64,000 nucleotides of DNA from an uncultured Collinsella sp. Lineage in GTDB: Bacteria > Actinomycetota > Coriobacteriia > Coriobacteriales > Coriobacteriaceae. Made by a program: the position numbers and the translations under genes. The DNA lies in the NCBI GenBank assembly GCA_900556605.1, contig USPC01000001.1:1-64000 (forward strand), given 5' to 3'. Below, piece after piece: positions 28,750 through 37,824 of this stretch. Positions within the stretch are counted from its first letter, which is position 1. Every line of letters starts with the position of its first letter. The notes beneath the pieces are model-generated. The model saw only the letters and a list, made by a program, of their open reading frames with translations, searched no databases and had not been told where the DNA came from.

Positions 28750-28751
28750 CT

Positions 28752-28788
28752 AAAAAGGCCGCAGTCGGGATTCCCGGCTGCGGCCTTA
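28752..28788 (-). terminator. Intrinsic terminator of tyrS
   Basis: AAGGCCGCAGCCGGGA pairs with TCCCGACTGCGGCCTT on the minus strand and is followed by TTTTT. It lies 26 bases after the tyrS stop codon. Confidence 0.92.
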
Positions 28789-28814
28789 TTGCACTTGTGA
28801 GGTCAACTCGCTCG

Positions 28815-30026
28815 TTAGATCAGCTTGAAGCCCTTGCGCTTGCCTACGGAGAGGGTGTCGCCCAGCTTGAGGGCGCTGGGGTCGATGTTGTAGCTCTTGG
28901 GAGCCACGGCCTTGCCGTTGATCTTGACGCCGCCGCCGTCGATATCGCGACGAGCCTGGCCGGCGCTCGCCGAAAGACCCAGGTCCTTGAGCAGGCCAGC
29001 GAGGTAGATCTGGCCCTCGTCGTTGACGGTCAGCTCAACGTGCTTCTCGGGGAAGTCGGCGAGCTGGCCCTCCTTGAACACGCGGTCGAACTCGGCCTGA
29101 GCCTCGTCGCCGGCACCGGCGCCGTGGTAGGTGTCGCACAGGTCGCGACCCAGAGCGCGCTTGAGCTCGTAGGGATCGGCGGAACCGTCGGCCAGGGCAG
29201 CGTCGATCTTGTCGACCTCGGCCGGGGTGAGCGAGCTCGCCAGGCGGTAGTACTTGCCGATCATCTCATCGGGGATGGACATGGTCTTGCCGAACATATC
29301 CTTGGGCGCGTCGGTCAGGCCGATGTAGTTGCCATAGGACTTGGACATCTTGCGCACGCCGTCGGTGCCCTCGAGCAGCGGCATGGTGAGCGCGATCTGG
29401 GGCTCCATGCCCATCTTCTCCATGAGCTCACGGCCGGCGAGCAGGTTGAAGAGCTGATCGGTGCCGCCCATCTCGACGTCGGCCTTGATCTGCACGGAGT
29501 CGAAAGCCTGCATCACGGGATACAGGAACTCATGCAGGGCGATCGGCGTCTGAGACTGGTAGCGCTTGGTAAAGTCGTCGCGCTCGAGGATGCGGGCGAC
29601 GGTGAACTTGGAGCACACCTGCAGCAGACCGGCCAGATCCATCGAAAGGATCCAGTCACCGTTGTGCACGATGGTGGTCTTCTCGGGATCCAGGATCTTC
29701 ATGGCCTGGCTCACGTAGGTCTCGGCATTGGCCTCGATCTGCTCCTGCGAAAGCTGCGGACGGGTGGAATTCTTGCCCGAAGGGTCGCCAATCAACGCGG
29801 TACCGTTGCCGATGATGAGGGTGACGTTGTGGCCCAGGTCCTGGAACTGACGCATCTTGCGCAGCGGCACGGCGTGGCCCAGGTGCAGGTCGGGGCTGGT
29901 GGGGTCGACGCCGAGCTTGATGTTGAGGGGCTCGCCCTTCTCAAGCTTCTTGCGAAGGTCGGCCTCGGGAACGATCTGCGCGGCGCCCGAGGTGATGATA
30001 CGCATTTGCTCGTCAACAGACAGCAT
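28815..30026 (-). CDS. tyrS: Tyrosyl-tRNA synthetase
   Basis: This 403-aa class I synthetase has the HLGH signature (residues 48-51), NGTALIGDPSG, the KMSKS loop (RKMSKSYGNYIGL, near 230) and a C-terminal S4 RNA-binding domain (about 335-403). It charges tRNA-Tyr. The start at 30026 has AAGGAGGATACCC before it. No T-box leader was recognised in the 96 bases upstream. Confidence 0.96.
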   Translation of the reverse strand: MLSVDEQMRIITSGAAQIVPEADLRKKLEKGEPLNIKLGVDPTSPDLHLGHAVPLRKMRQFQDLGHNVTLIIGNGTALIGDPSGKNSTRPQLSQEQIEANAETYVSQAMKILDPEKTTIVHNGDWILSMDLAGLLQVCSKFTVARILERDDFTKRYQSQTPIALHEFLYPVMQAFDSVQIKADVEMGGTDQLFNLLAGRELMEKMGMEPQIALTMPLLEGTDGVRKMSKSYGNYIGLTDAPKDMFGKTMSIPDEMIGKYYRLASSLTPAEVDKIDAALADGSADPYELKRALGRDLCDTYHGAGAGDEAQAEFDRVFKEGQLADFPEKHVELTVNDEGQIYLAGLLKDLGLSASAGQARRDIDGGGVKINGKAVAPKSYNIDPSALKLGDTLSVGKRKGFKLI

Positions 30027-30122
30027 TGGGTATCCTCCTTTTGCTATAGCACCCTCGCCGAAAACGGCGGTGCTGGAAGTCCATAAACTCTCTTATGATA
30101 ACAAACTGACGCGACGCAGCAC

Positions 30123-32081
30123 CTACGACAGGAAAATCCTCGTCCTGCCGCATGCGTCAATGGCAACTGGCAGACGTGTACCGTCACGCTCGACCAGATA
30201 GCGTACCTGCCGACGACGCAAGCAGTCGCGGCAACGAACCTGTCCCGTCGCATCGGTGGCGCAGACGCCCTCGGCGGTCAGCAGGCAGTGCTCGCACACC
30301 ATAAGCTCGGGACGGTCGGCGTCGACCGGACCCAAGACGCCGGGTTCAGCGGCCAGTTCGGCAATACGCTCCGCATCATTGCCGAGCAACTCCGCCGGCA
30401 AGCACACCCGCCCCGCACCGAGTCCGCGCAGCCAGGTAAGCGTGGCCCGATTCGCGCAGAACACCGGCGCCGCCACGTCAAACGTCACGCCCAGCTCGCG
30501 AGCGATCACCGCCTGTCCCAGGTTGCGGCAGACGACGCGCCCGGCACGCTGTATCAGTGAGCGGGTCCAGTCAGCGTCACCCGTGCGGCACACCTCGTCA
30601 AGCACCACAACGGCGTCGGACAAATCAAGTTCTCCGCGCGGGTCGGCATCCATCAGCTGCCAAGCAAAAACCATGCGAGTGGGAACCGCGCACTCCACCA
30701 ACTCCGTGGACGCACCGCCATCCACCGCAACGTCCTCAAAGGGCAGCACCTCAACGGCACGCGCAACGGGCGCAATCGCATCCGCCTCGGCCCGCATGCG
30801 CTCCAACACCGCCGCCGTCTGATCCAACACGCCGGCGCTGCGAATCAGGTACACCTCGCAGCCCGTGTCAACCTTACGCTTGCAATGCACGACGACGCGC
30901 TCCCCCGCTGCGGCATCCACCGGACAGGGCACCTGCGGCCAGCGCTTGGGCACATCGGGACGCGCGTCGGCACCCGGATAAAACCGGATCTCGAGCGTGT
31001 CACCCGCCGCCACGGCGGCGTCGAGCTCAACGGTCACCTCTTCGTGGCCCACAGCGACCAAGCGCCCCACGCGCACGCCCTGGTTAATCGCACGCTCAAA
31101 GCTCATCAGCTCGGCACCCGAACGCCCTCGCAGGTACGCATCGGTAAACCCACGGTTAAACGACCTTCCCAGCTCGCGCTCAAGCTCTTCCACGGCACCG
31201 GGGTCCCACGCGCCGTCGTACAGCATATCGAGTGCCCGGCGCCACACCCGCACCACGTTGAATACGTAATCGGGGTTCTTCATGCGCCCCTCGATCTTGA
31301 GCGACGCCACGCCGGCATCTACAAGCTCGGGCAGATGTGCAATACCCAGATAGTCGCGCGGGCACAGCAGGCGATCTCCCTCGACGGCGACAACGCTCTG
31401 CCCCGCCTCGTCCACCAGGTCGTACGCCAGACGGCACGGCTGCGTGCAGTCGCCGCGCATCGCCGAGCGCCCACGCCGCAGGGCCGAGAACTCGCACGCC
31501 CCCGAATAGCCGATGCAAATCGCACCGTGGCAGAATACCTCGATGGGCACGCCCGTGGCACATAGCGCCGCAATCTCGTCGACCGTCAGCTCGCGTGCCG
31601 TCGTCACGCGCTCGACCCCCAGCTCATCGGCGGCAAGTCGCACGGCGCCTTCGCTATGAACGCCCGCCTGCGTGGACAGGTGAATCTCGACCCCGGGAAT
31701 CGCCGCGCGCAGCGCGCAGGCCAGCCCGGCATCGGCGACAATCAGAGCATCGGCGCCCAGCTCCAGTGCATGAGCTCCCAACGCCACCGCGTCGGACAAC
31801 TCATCGTCAAACACGAACACGTTGAGCGTCACGTACACACGCACGCCATGGGCATGCGCCACGGCGCAGCCGCGCGCAAACTCGTCGTCGGTAAAACCGT
31901 GCGCACTCACACGGGCGTTAAAGCCGCCCAACCCCGCATAGATGGCATCGGCGCCCGCGGCGATGGCCGCAAACATCTGGTCGAGCCCGCCCGCCGGCGC
32001 CAGCAGCTCGGGCAGCGCCGCACCGGCAGCATCCAATCCAGTCTTGTGTTGTCCGCTCGGCCCCATCGCCCGAATCGCCAT
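30123..32081 (-). CDS. U32-family peptidase (YhbU/RlhA-like)
   Basis: The 652-aa protein has a U32 domain with ELLAPAGGLDQMFAAIAAGADAIYAG (in part) at the N-terminus and the cysteine cluster RGDCTQPCRL following VFCHGAICIGYSGACEFSA. DYLGIAHLPELVDAGVASLKIEGRM (in part) also matches. A second half follows, ending with a putative metal site (CEHC, CRDC). Relatives are annotated as collagenase-like peptidases but include RlhA, which hydroxylates 23S rRNA, so an RNA-modifying role is possible. The start at 32081 follows AAGGAG. Confidence 0.88.
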   Translation of the reverse strand: MAIRAMGPSGQHKTGLDAAGAALPELLAPAGGLDQMFAAIAAGADAIYAGLGGFNARVSAHGFTDDEFARGCAVAHAHGVRVYVTLNVFVFDDELSDAVALGAHALELGADALIVADAGLACALRAAIPGVEIHLSTQAGVHSEGAVRLAADELGVERVTTARELTVDEIAALCATGVPIEVFCHGAICIGYSGACEFSALRRGRSAMRGDCTQPCRLAYDLVDEAGQSVVAVEGDRLLCPRDYLGIAHLPELVDAGVASLKIEGRMKNPDYVFNVVRVWRRALDMLYDGAWDPGAVEELERELGRSFNRGFTDAYLRGRSGAELMSFERAINQGVRVGRLVAVGHEEVTVELDAAVAAGDTLEIRFYPGADARPDVPKRWPQVPCPVDAAAGERVVVHCKRKVDTGCEVYLIRSAGVLDQTAAVLERMRAEADAIAPVARAVEVLPFEDVAVDGGASTELVECAVPTRMVFAWQLMDADPRGELDLSDAVVVLDEVCRTGDADWTRSLIQRAGRVVCRNLGQAVIARELGVTFDVAAPVFCANRATLTWLRGLGAGRVCLPAELLGNDAERIAELAAEPGVLGPVDADRPELMVCEHCLLTAEGVCATDATGQVRCRDCLRRRQVRYLVERDGTRLPVAIDACGRTRIFLS

Positions 32082-32243
32082 CGGCAAACTCCTTACCAAG
32101 GTATGCATTCACTCTGAAAAATGCCGTCTTCCAGCATACACGAGGCCTCGCGCGCCCCGTTTGGTTTATCGTGTAATAACTTATGTCCATCCTGCCCCGA
32201 CGGCACATCCGCCGTCCGGCACGACATACCTGGAGGTCAATAT

Positions 32244-34448
32244 ATGGGTCCTCGCCAACGACAGGGACGCAGCCGTTCAAAGACGCATGCCCTGCCCATA
32301 ATCCTGCTCTCGTTTTTGGGCTTTTTGCTGATTGCGGGCGTGGCATTTGGCATCGGCATGGTCGGCAACGTCAACCGCTGGCTGTCCGATCTGCCCGACT
32401 ACACCGACGCCAACGCGTATCTGGTGAGCGAGCCCACCGAGATCGTCGACTGCAACGGCAACAAGATCGCGAGCTTCTACACGCAAAACCGCAAGTCCAT
32501 CACCAAGGACAAGGTCTCCCCCTACGTGCTACAGGGCACCGTTGACGTCGAGGACGAGCGCTTCTACGAGCACGGCGGTATCGACCTGTGGGGTATCGCG
32601 CGTGCTGCGGTGGCAACCCTCGGCGGCGGGCACGAAGGCGCCTCGACTATCACCCAGCAGCTGGTGCGCAACACCATCCTGCAGGAGGAGCAGTTCGACT
32701 CGACCATCGAGCGTAAGGTGCGCGAGGCCTACATCGCCGTAAAGATGGAGGACATGTACTCCAAAGACGAGATCCTCATGATGTACCTCAACACCATCTA
32801 TTACGGTCACGGCGCCTACGGTATTGAGGCCGCCGCCGAGACCTACCTGTCCAAGAGCGCCGCAGACCTCACCCTGAGCGAGGCCGCGCTGTTGATCGGC
32901 CTTCCCAACTCGCCCTCGCAGTACGACCCCACGGTCAACCCCGACCTGGCGCTGTCCCGTCGCAACAAGGTCCTCGACAACATGCTGCGCCTGGGCCACA
33001 TTACGCAGGAGGAGCACGATGCCGCACAGGCCGAGCCCATCACCCTCAACGTGACCGAAATCTCGGGCAGCGGCGTTGACGTATACTCGCAGCCCTACTT
33101 TGTCGCCTATGTTAAGCAGCTGCTGGAGCAGGAGTTCTCGACCGACGTGCTCTTTAAGGGCGGCCTGACCGTCAAGACCACCATCGACCCCACGATGCAG
33201 CAGGTGGCAGAGAATGCCGTTCGCGAGCAGCTCGACACGCTCTCGCTCGACGGCCTGGACATGGGCATGGTCGTCGTCGACCCCAAGACCGGCTACATCA
33301 AGTGCATGGTGGGCGGCTACGATTACAACGCCGACGAGAACCACGTAAACCATGCCACGGCCAAGCGTCCCGTCGGCTCCACCTTTAAGGCCTTTACGCT
33401 GGCAACTGCCATCCAAAACGGCATGAACCCCAACGTCACCCTCAACTGCAACTCGCCGCTCAAGGCCAAGGGCACCACGACCGAGGTCCAAAACTACGCC
33501 AACCATAGCTATGGCAACATCACGCTTAAGCAGGCGACGGCATACTCCTCCAACACCGGCTACATCCAGGTGGCGGAAGCCGTCGGCAACAGCAAGATCA
33601 TCTCGCTCGTCAAAAAGCTCGGCATCGATCCCGCCAAGGACAACATCGAGGACGTTCCCGTCATGACCCTCGGCACCGGCTCGATCTCGCCGCTCGAGAT
33701 GGCCGCCGCCTACGCGACGTTTGCCAACGGCGGCTACTATCGCCAGCCGATCGCCATCACCGAGATTGACTCTCGTACCGGTTCGGTGCTGTACCAGCAC
33801 ACCGACAATCCCTCACAGGTACTTACCGAGGGCGAGGCCGCCGCGGTCACCGATGTTCTGTCCGGCGTCATGAAGGGCGGCGGTACGGGTGCTGCCGGCG
33901 CCCTGAGCGTCAACCAGCCCTATGCCGGCAAGACGGGCACCACCGACAACACCACCAACCTGTGGTTCTGCGGCTATACCCCGCAGCTGGCGTGCGCCCT
34001 GTGGACCGGCTATTCCGCGGGCGAGATTCCCATCCAAAAATACGGCACAGACCTGCTGGGCGACAGCACCAACCTGCCTGTCTTTAAGCGGTTTATGAAC
34101 ACCGTTCTGACCGGTACCGAGCGCGAGGAGTTTGCGACCGGAACGGCGCCCACCTACAAGAACAACAGCGTCTGGAAGTTCTACGGCACCAACAACACCA
34201 AGAAGACGGAGAACGACGACAAGGACGAGAACGAGGACGAAGAGGAAACCACCACAACGACTACCACGACGACCACGACCACCGAGACCACGGGCGGCGA
34301 CACCACCGGCGGCACCGGTACGACCGGTGGCTCGACGGGCGGCTCCACTGGTGGTTCGACCGGCGGCGATGGCGGCACGCCTACGCCTACGCCTACGCCT
34401 ACACCCACTCCCGACCCCTCGCCCACGCCTGACGATACGGTTGGCTAG
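32244..34448 (+). CDS. Class A penicillin-binding protein (PBP1A-like)
   Basis: The 734-aa protein has a cytoplasmic basic start, one membrane helix (LPIILLSFLGFLLIAGVAFG), a GT51 glycosyltransferase domain with EDERFYEHGGID (near 102) and STITQQLVRN, and a transpeptidase domain. Its catalytic motifs are STFK (Ser about 379), SSN (about 434) and KTGT (about 563). It builds and cross-links peptidoglycan outside the cell. The last 75 residues are low complexity: an acidic stretch, a run of 12 Thr, GGST repeats and PT repeats. The start at 32244 has TGGAGG. Confidence 0.93.
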   Translation: MGPRQRQGRSRSKTHALPIILLSFLGFLLIAGVAFGIGMVGNVNRWLSDLPDYTDANAYLVSEPTEIVDCNGNKIASFYTQNRKSITKDKVSPYVLQGTVDVEDERFYEHGGIDLWGIARAAVATLGGGHEGASTITQQLVRNTILQEEQFDSTIERKVREAYIAVKMEDMYSKDEILMMYLNTIYYGHGAYGIEAAAETYLSKSAADLTLSEAALLIGLPNSPSQYDPTVNPDLALSRRNKVLDNMLRLGHITQEEHDAAQAEPITLNVTEISGSGVDVYSQPYFVAYVKQLLEQEFSTDVLFKGGLTVKTTIDPTMQQVAENAVREQLDTLSLDGLDMGMVVVDPKTGYIKCMVGGYDYNADENHVNHATAKRPVGSTFKAFTLATAIQNGMNPNVTLNCNSPLKAKGTTTEVQNYANHSYGNITLKQATAYSSNTGYIQVAEAVGNSKIISLVKKLGIDPAKDNIEDVPVMTLGTGSISPLEMAAAYATFANGGYYRQPIAITEIDSRTGSVLYQHTDNPSQVLTEGEAAAVTDVLSGVMKGGGTGAAGALSVNQPYAGKTGTTDNTTNLWFCGYTPQLACALWTGYSAGEIPIQKYGTDLLGDSTNLPVFKRFMNTVLTGTEREEFATGTAPTYKNNSVWKFYGTNNTKKTENDDKDENEDEEETTTTTTTTTTTTETTGGDTTGGTGTTGGSTGGSTGGSTGGDGGTPTPTPTPTPTPDPSPTPDDTVG
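34376..34403. repeat. Hexanucleotide microsatellite inside the PBP gene
   Basis: ACGCCT is repeated about four times in tandem and encodes the Thr-Pro tail. Slippage would change the tail length by whole Thr-Pro units without changing the frame. Confidence 0.75.
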
Positions 34449-34471
34449 AAATTCATCCGGCCATTAGCAAC

Positions 34472-34513
34472 AAGGCCCCCGAGCAGCTTATTAAAGTGCT
34501 CGGGGGCCTTTTA
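34472..34513 (+). terminator. Intrinsic terminator of the PBP gene
   Basis: AAGGCCCCCGAGCA pairs with TGCTCGGGGGCCTT and is followed by TT. It lies 23 bases after the stop codon. It could also act on the opposite strand. Confidence 0.9.
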
Positions 34514-34558
34514 GTTTAAAGCGACCTGGTGGACGGCCTTTATACCGGCAAACAATAT

Positions 34559-34588
34559 AGGGGGTACCGACCAACGTCGATACCCCCT
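34559..34588 (-). terminator. Terminator-like hairpin after argR
   Basis: AGGGGGTA and TACCCCCT form an 8-bp stem 49 bases past the argR stop codon on the minus strand. It is followed by TATATTG rather than a strict T-run, so it is a weaker candidate. Confidence 0.5.
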
Positions 34589-34637
34589 TACAAGCCACCA
34601 TGTCACGCACACAGTGCCGAGCGCACGACCCGCACGC

Positions 34638-35075
34638 CTACTTGCGAGAATTGCTCAGCTTATTGATCAGCGCCTCGAGACGCTCGCCGTCCTCGGCCGT
34701 CTGGGCAATAACCAAAATCGTATCGTTGCCGGCAAGCGAGCCAAGCACATCGGGCAACTCTGCCGCATCAACGGCGGCGGCGATGCCGGAAGCCGTACCA
34801 GGCTGAGCCTTGATCATAACCAGATTATCGGTGCGCAGAACGCCCGTTACGAGCTCGGAAACCATACGCTGCAGGTGCAGGTCCTCTGCCAGAACATAGA
34901 TACCCTCGGGGAGCTTACGCAGCCCCATATCGGCAATATCGCGAGAGACAGTCGCCTGCGTGCAATCAAAGCCCATAGCGCGGAGCTCATCGACCAGCAC
35001 GCGCTGCGTGCGGACGTCCTTATTGCGCACAATATCTCTAATGGCATCCTGGCGCCCATTGCGTTTTTTAGCCAT
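34638..35075 (-). CDS. argR: Arginine repressor ArgR
   Basis: The 145-aa protein has an N-terminal winged helix (RQDAIRDIVRNKDVRTQRVL and CTQATVSRDIADMGLRKLPE) and the C-terminal arginine-binding hexamerisation domain with GTASGIAAAVD and NDTILVIA. ArgR represses arginine synthesis and can activate catabolism. No arginine biosynthesis genes are adjacent. The start at 35075 (MAKKRNGRQ) has GGAGAGAGG. No clear ARG box was found in the short upstream gap. Confidence 0.93.
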   Translation of the reverse strand: MAKKRNGRQDAIRDIVRNKDVRTQRVLVDELRAMGFDCTQATVSRDIADMGLRKLPEGIYVLAEDLHLQRMVSELVTGVLRTDNLVMIKAQPGTASGIAAAVDAAELPDVLGSLAGNDTILVIAQTAEDGERLEALINKLSNSRK

Positions 35076-35163
35076 ACAAACCCTCTCTCCAAAAGATGGC
35101 GGAGACAATCAATCAGTGACTGAATAGTTTAACGCTATTTGAAGGCTTTTGTGTATAAGAACG

Positions 35164-35201
35164 CATTTCGAAACAATTCTATGCAAATTTGTTTCGAAAT
35201 G
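35164..35201. repeat. Perfect inverted repeat between the glycosyltransferase gene and argR
   Basis: CATTTCGAAACAA (35164-35176) and TTGTTTCGAAATG (35189-35201) are perfect 13-bp arms, 7 bases past the glycosyltransferase stop codon. It could be a terminator without a T-run or a protein-binding site for the argR promoter. It is A+T-rich, unlike the other palindromes here. Confidence 0.8.
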
Positions 35202-35207
35202 AGCCGT

Positions 35208-36248
35208 TTAGGCGGTTTTTGCGCCCGTCCGGTTAAGAAAAGCTGCCAGATGCGTACACATCACGCAGCGCGCGGGCTTGGCGCTGGCGATCGGCCCAAA
35301 CAACAAACCGAGTCCCCGATGGTTATCCTTGAGCGCGGCGACCATCTGACGGGTTCGAGGCGCCTCGAGCATATCACGCATGCGGGCGGAACGCTCGATT
35401 GACGACACTCCATGCGGGCTAAGACACAAATTCTCGATGCAGGCGACCAGTCCGGCAAAGTAGAACTTTTGGCTTGCCAGCTTGAGCCGACCACCGCTAT
35501 CTGCTTCCGAGAGTGAGTCCGCAAGCTCGTCGAGCGCTCGAGTGTCATCGGATATCCTGGCATACATGGTGGGATCAAAGGCATCTGTAAGCTTAGGTGC
35601 CACCGCGTGGAAACAAGCGTCGCCGCAGCCGGACACGAATCGTGCCTGCGAGAGCGCATAAGCCATAAACTCAACCGTACGGTACGCCTTGCCGCGCGAC
35701 AGGCATGCCTCAAACAGCGGACGGCTATACATCACGCCAGAGGTCTGAGCGACTAGGCCGCCCAAAATCAACTGGGGCAGCCCAGTCACCATAGAAGACT
35801 CGTCTTCTATGGCAATAGAGGCAGCATCCAAGACGCGCGAATGGCGTTCTCGATGTGCATCATAGCGGTCGAGCGACACCGTGGGGAACACTATGTCTGC
35901 CGCAGTATCGCACGCGATATCGACCATCTTGGAAAGGGACTGCGGAGCAAACCACTCATCGGCGTTCATAGCGATGATTTGAGAGCCGCGCGAGACAGCA
36001 AAACCGGCACGAAGGCAAGCGCCGCGCTTCGCGTCCTCGACGTCAATCAAATCAATATGGATGTCCCTGTCGGCAGCAACTTGAAGCGAATGGCGCACAC
36101 CGGGCGCAGCATCGCGGCAAACAACGACAATCTGCAAATCGTAGAGGTCTTGGTTCTGGATACTCTCGAGCGCACGCATCGCATAGCTGGGCGAACCTTC
36201 TACCACAAGGATCACCGAAAGTCGCGGATGCGAGCCACGTCGAACCAA
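35208..36248 (-). CDS. Glycosyltransferase family 2-like protein
   Basis: The 346-aa protein has the N-terminal GT-A fold of family 2: RLSVILVVEGSPSYAMRALE, NQDLYDLQIVVV and IAMNADEWFAP, where NADEW takes the place of the nucleotide-sugar DxD region. There is no membrane helix. It probably transfers a sugar to a surface polymer; donor and acceptor are unknown. The start at 36248 is a TTG with AGAGGA some distance upstream, and no ATG in frame occurs early, so the start is less sure. It follows truA after 161 bases without a recognised gene. Confidence 0.8.
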   Translation of the reverse strand: MVRRGSHPRLSVILVVEGSPSYAMRALESIQNQDLYDLQIVVVCRDAAPGVRHSLQVAADRDIHIDLIDVEDAKRGACLRAGFAVSRGSQIIAMNADEWFAPQSLSKMVDIACDTAADIVFPTVSLDRYDAHRERHSRVLDAASIAIEDESSMVTGLPQLILGGLVAQTSGVMYSRPLFEACLSRGKAYRTVEFMAYALSQARFVSGCGDACFHAVAPKLTDAFDPTMYARISDDTRALDELADSLSEADSGGRLKLASQKFYFAGLVACIENLCLSPHGVSSIERSARMRDMLEAPRTRQMVAALKDNHRGLGLLFGPIASAKPARCVMCTHLAAFLNRTGAKTA

Positions 36249-36409
36249 GTTATCCGTCCTCTCGACAGCAATGAATCAAACCGTGGTTCATGGTACACCC
36301 CGGCAATAAAAGCAATGAGACACCGGTTGTATTGCACTCCAAGAACAGATGTTGCACACGCGCAGCCCACAGATAATGGGTGTCGACGCACGACGCGTCG
36401 AGCCCTCCC

Positions 36410-37234
36410 CTAGTCGAGCACGACGAGCTCGGCGGGATCGTAATCCACGCCCATAAACGTAAGGCCGCAGGCAGGAGCCGTGGGGCCCGCAGCGGTACGG
36501 TCGCAAGCATCGATGACCTCGCGCATCCACTCGGGTTCACGGCGATGCATGCCAATCGCGACAAGCGTGCCAACGATCGTACGGACCATCGAATGCAGAA
36601 ACGCATTGCCCTCGATGGTAAACGTCAGGATGTCCTCGCCAAACGCAACCTCATGGCCAAACTCGGCGCGCATTACGCAGCGGTGCGTAGGTTTGCCCAC
36701 GGCAGAAGCAACCTTGCAAAAGCTTTTAAAGTCCTGCTCGCCCAGCAGCGCGGGGCAGGCAGCAGACATAGCCTCAACATCCAAGGGATAGCGATGCCAC
36801 CACACCGCACCGCGGGACAGCACGGGGCGCGCATCTCGATCGGCAATACGGTACGTATACGTACGGGAACGCGCGTCAAAACGTGCAGAAAAGCCTTTAC
36901 GGGCCTTGTAGACCTCGTTGATGGCGATATCTTTGGGCAGCAGGGCATCCATAGCCCGCAGCCACCTACGGCGCGTTAGGGCGAGCTCAGCGTCCGTTAC
37001 GGGCACGCTGATGTACTGAGCCACGGCATGCACGCCGGCATCGGTGCGACCCGCGCACGTCAGATCGATCGGACGGCGAAGCAGCGTCTCGATGGCTCGA
37101 CGCAGCTCACCCGCAACCGTCGTCTGTCCCGGCTGCTCGGCAAAGCCGCTATAGGACGAGCCATCGTATGCCACGCGGAAAACGAGCGTGGCATCGAGCT
37201 CTGGAATCGAATTGAAATCAGACGGCGCGGTCAT
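36410..37234 (-). CDS. truA: tRNA pseudouridine synthase A
   Basis: The 274-aa protein has FRVAYDGSSYSGFAEQPGQ at the N-terminus and the catalytic aspartate in AGRTDAGVHA (near residue 63). It also has the C-terminal GNAFLHSMVRTIVGTLVAIG (in part). TruA makes pseudouridine at positions 38-40 of tRNA anticodon arms. It stands downstream of the alpha operon, a common location, after the rplQ terminator. The ATG at 37234 has GGGAGCGCCC. Confidence 0.96.
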   Translation of the reverse strand: MTAPSDFNSIPELDATLVFRVAYDGSSYSGFAEQPGQTTVAGELRRAIETLLRRPIDLTCAGRTDAGVHAVAQYISVPVTDAELALTRRRWLRAMDALLPKDIAINEVYKARKGFSARFDARSRTYTYRIADRDARPVLSRGAVWWHRYPLDVEAMSAACPALLGEQDFKSFCKVASAVGKPTHRCVMRAEFGHEVAFGEDILTFTIEGNAFLHSMVRTIVGTLVAIGMHRREPEWMREVIDACDRTAAGPTAPACGLTFMGVDYDPAELVVLD

Positions 37235-37267
37235 GGGCGCTCCCAACAAACAGGCAATGGCATTTCG

Positions 37268-37300
37268 ACAAAAAAAGAGGGGTACGCGAACGTACCCCTC
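37268..37300 (-). terminator. Intrinsic terminator of the ribosomal protein operon
   Basis: GAGGGGTACG and CGTACCCCTC form a perfect 10-bp stem with a tetraloop, followed by TTTTTTT on the minus strand. It lies 26 bases after the rplQ stop codon. Confidence 0.95.
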
Positions 37301-37326
37301 GAATATAGCCTATGCAGACGGATTGT

Positions 37327-37794
37327 CTACTCAGCGGTCTCCTCAGCAGGAGTCTCCTCGGCAGCCTCGACCTTCTTGGGAGCAGCGGCCTTCTTGGGGG
37401 CCGGAGCAGCCTTCTTGGCCTTAGGCGTGCAAGGCTCGGTGACGAGCTCCATGATAACGATAGGAGCGTTATCGCCCTTACGGTTACCGAGCTTCATGAT
37501 GCGGGTGTAACCGCCGTTGCGGTCCTGCCACATGCCCTGAGCAGCCTTGTCGAAGATCTCGGCAACGAGCTGCTTATCGCCGAGCTTGGCGATAGCCAGA
37601 CGACGAGAGTGCAGGTCGCCCTTCTTGGCCCAGGTGATGATCGGGTCGACGACCGAACGCAGCGCCTTAGCGCGGGTCTCGGTGGTCTTGATGCGGTCGT
37701 TCTCGAAGAGGGCCTTAGCAAGGCTCTTCTTCATGGCCTTGGTGTGGCTCGCATCGGTGCCGAGCTTCAGGCCCTTCTTAACGTTGTGACGCAT
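37327..37794 (-). CDS. rplQ: Ribosomal protein bL17
   Basis: The first 115 residues are standard bL17 (MRHNVKKGLKLGTDASHTKA, then NRKGDNAPIVIMELV). The last 35 or so are an Ala/Lys/Pro then Glu-rich tail (APAPKKAAAPKKVEAAEE). The total of 155 aa exceeds the usual 115-130. It is the last gene of the alpha operon and sits near the peptide exit tunnel of the large subunit. Compare the similar tail on bL31. Confidence 0.97.
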   Translation of the reverse strand: MRHNVKKGLKLGTDASHTKAMKKSLAKALFENDRIKTTETRAKALRSVVDPIITWAKKGDLHSRRLAIAKLGDKQLVAEIFDKAAQGMWQDRNGGYTRIMKLGNRKGDNAPIVIMELVTEPCTPKAKKAAPAPKKAAAPKKVEAAEETPAEETAE

Positions 37795-37824
37795 GGTCTA
37801 GTTTCTCCTCAAATATGCGAAGCA

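Noticed and set aside
35076-35160. ARG boxes upstream of argR
   Set aside because: The stretch is A+T-rich but no convincing pair of ArgR-type palindromes was found. The perfect palindrome at 35164-35201 has an unrelated sequence.
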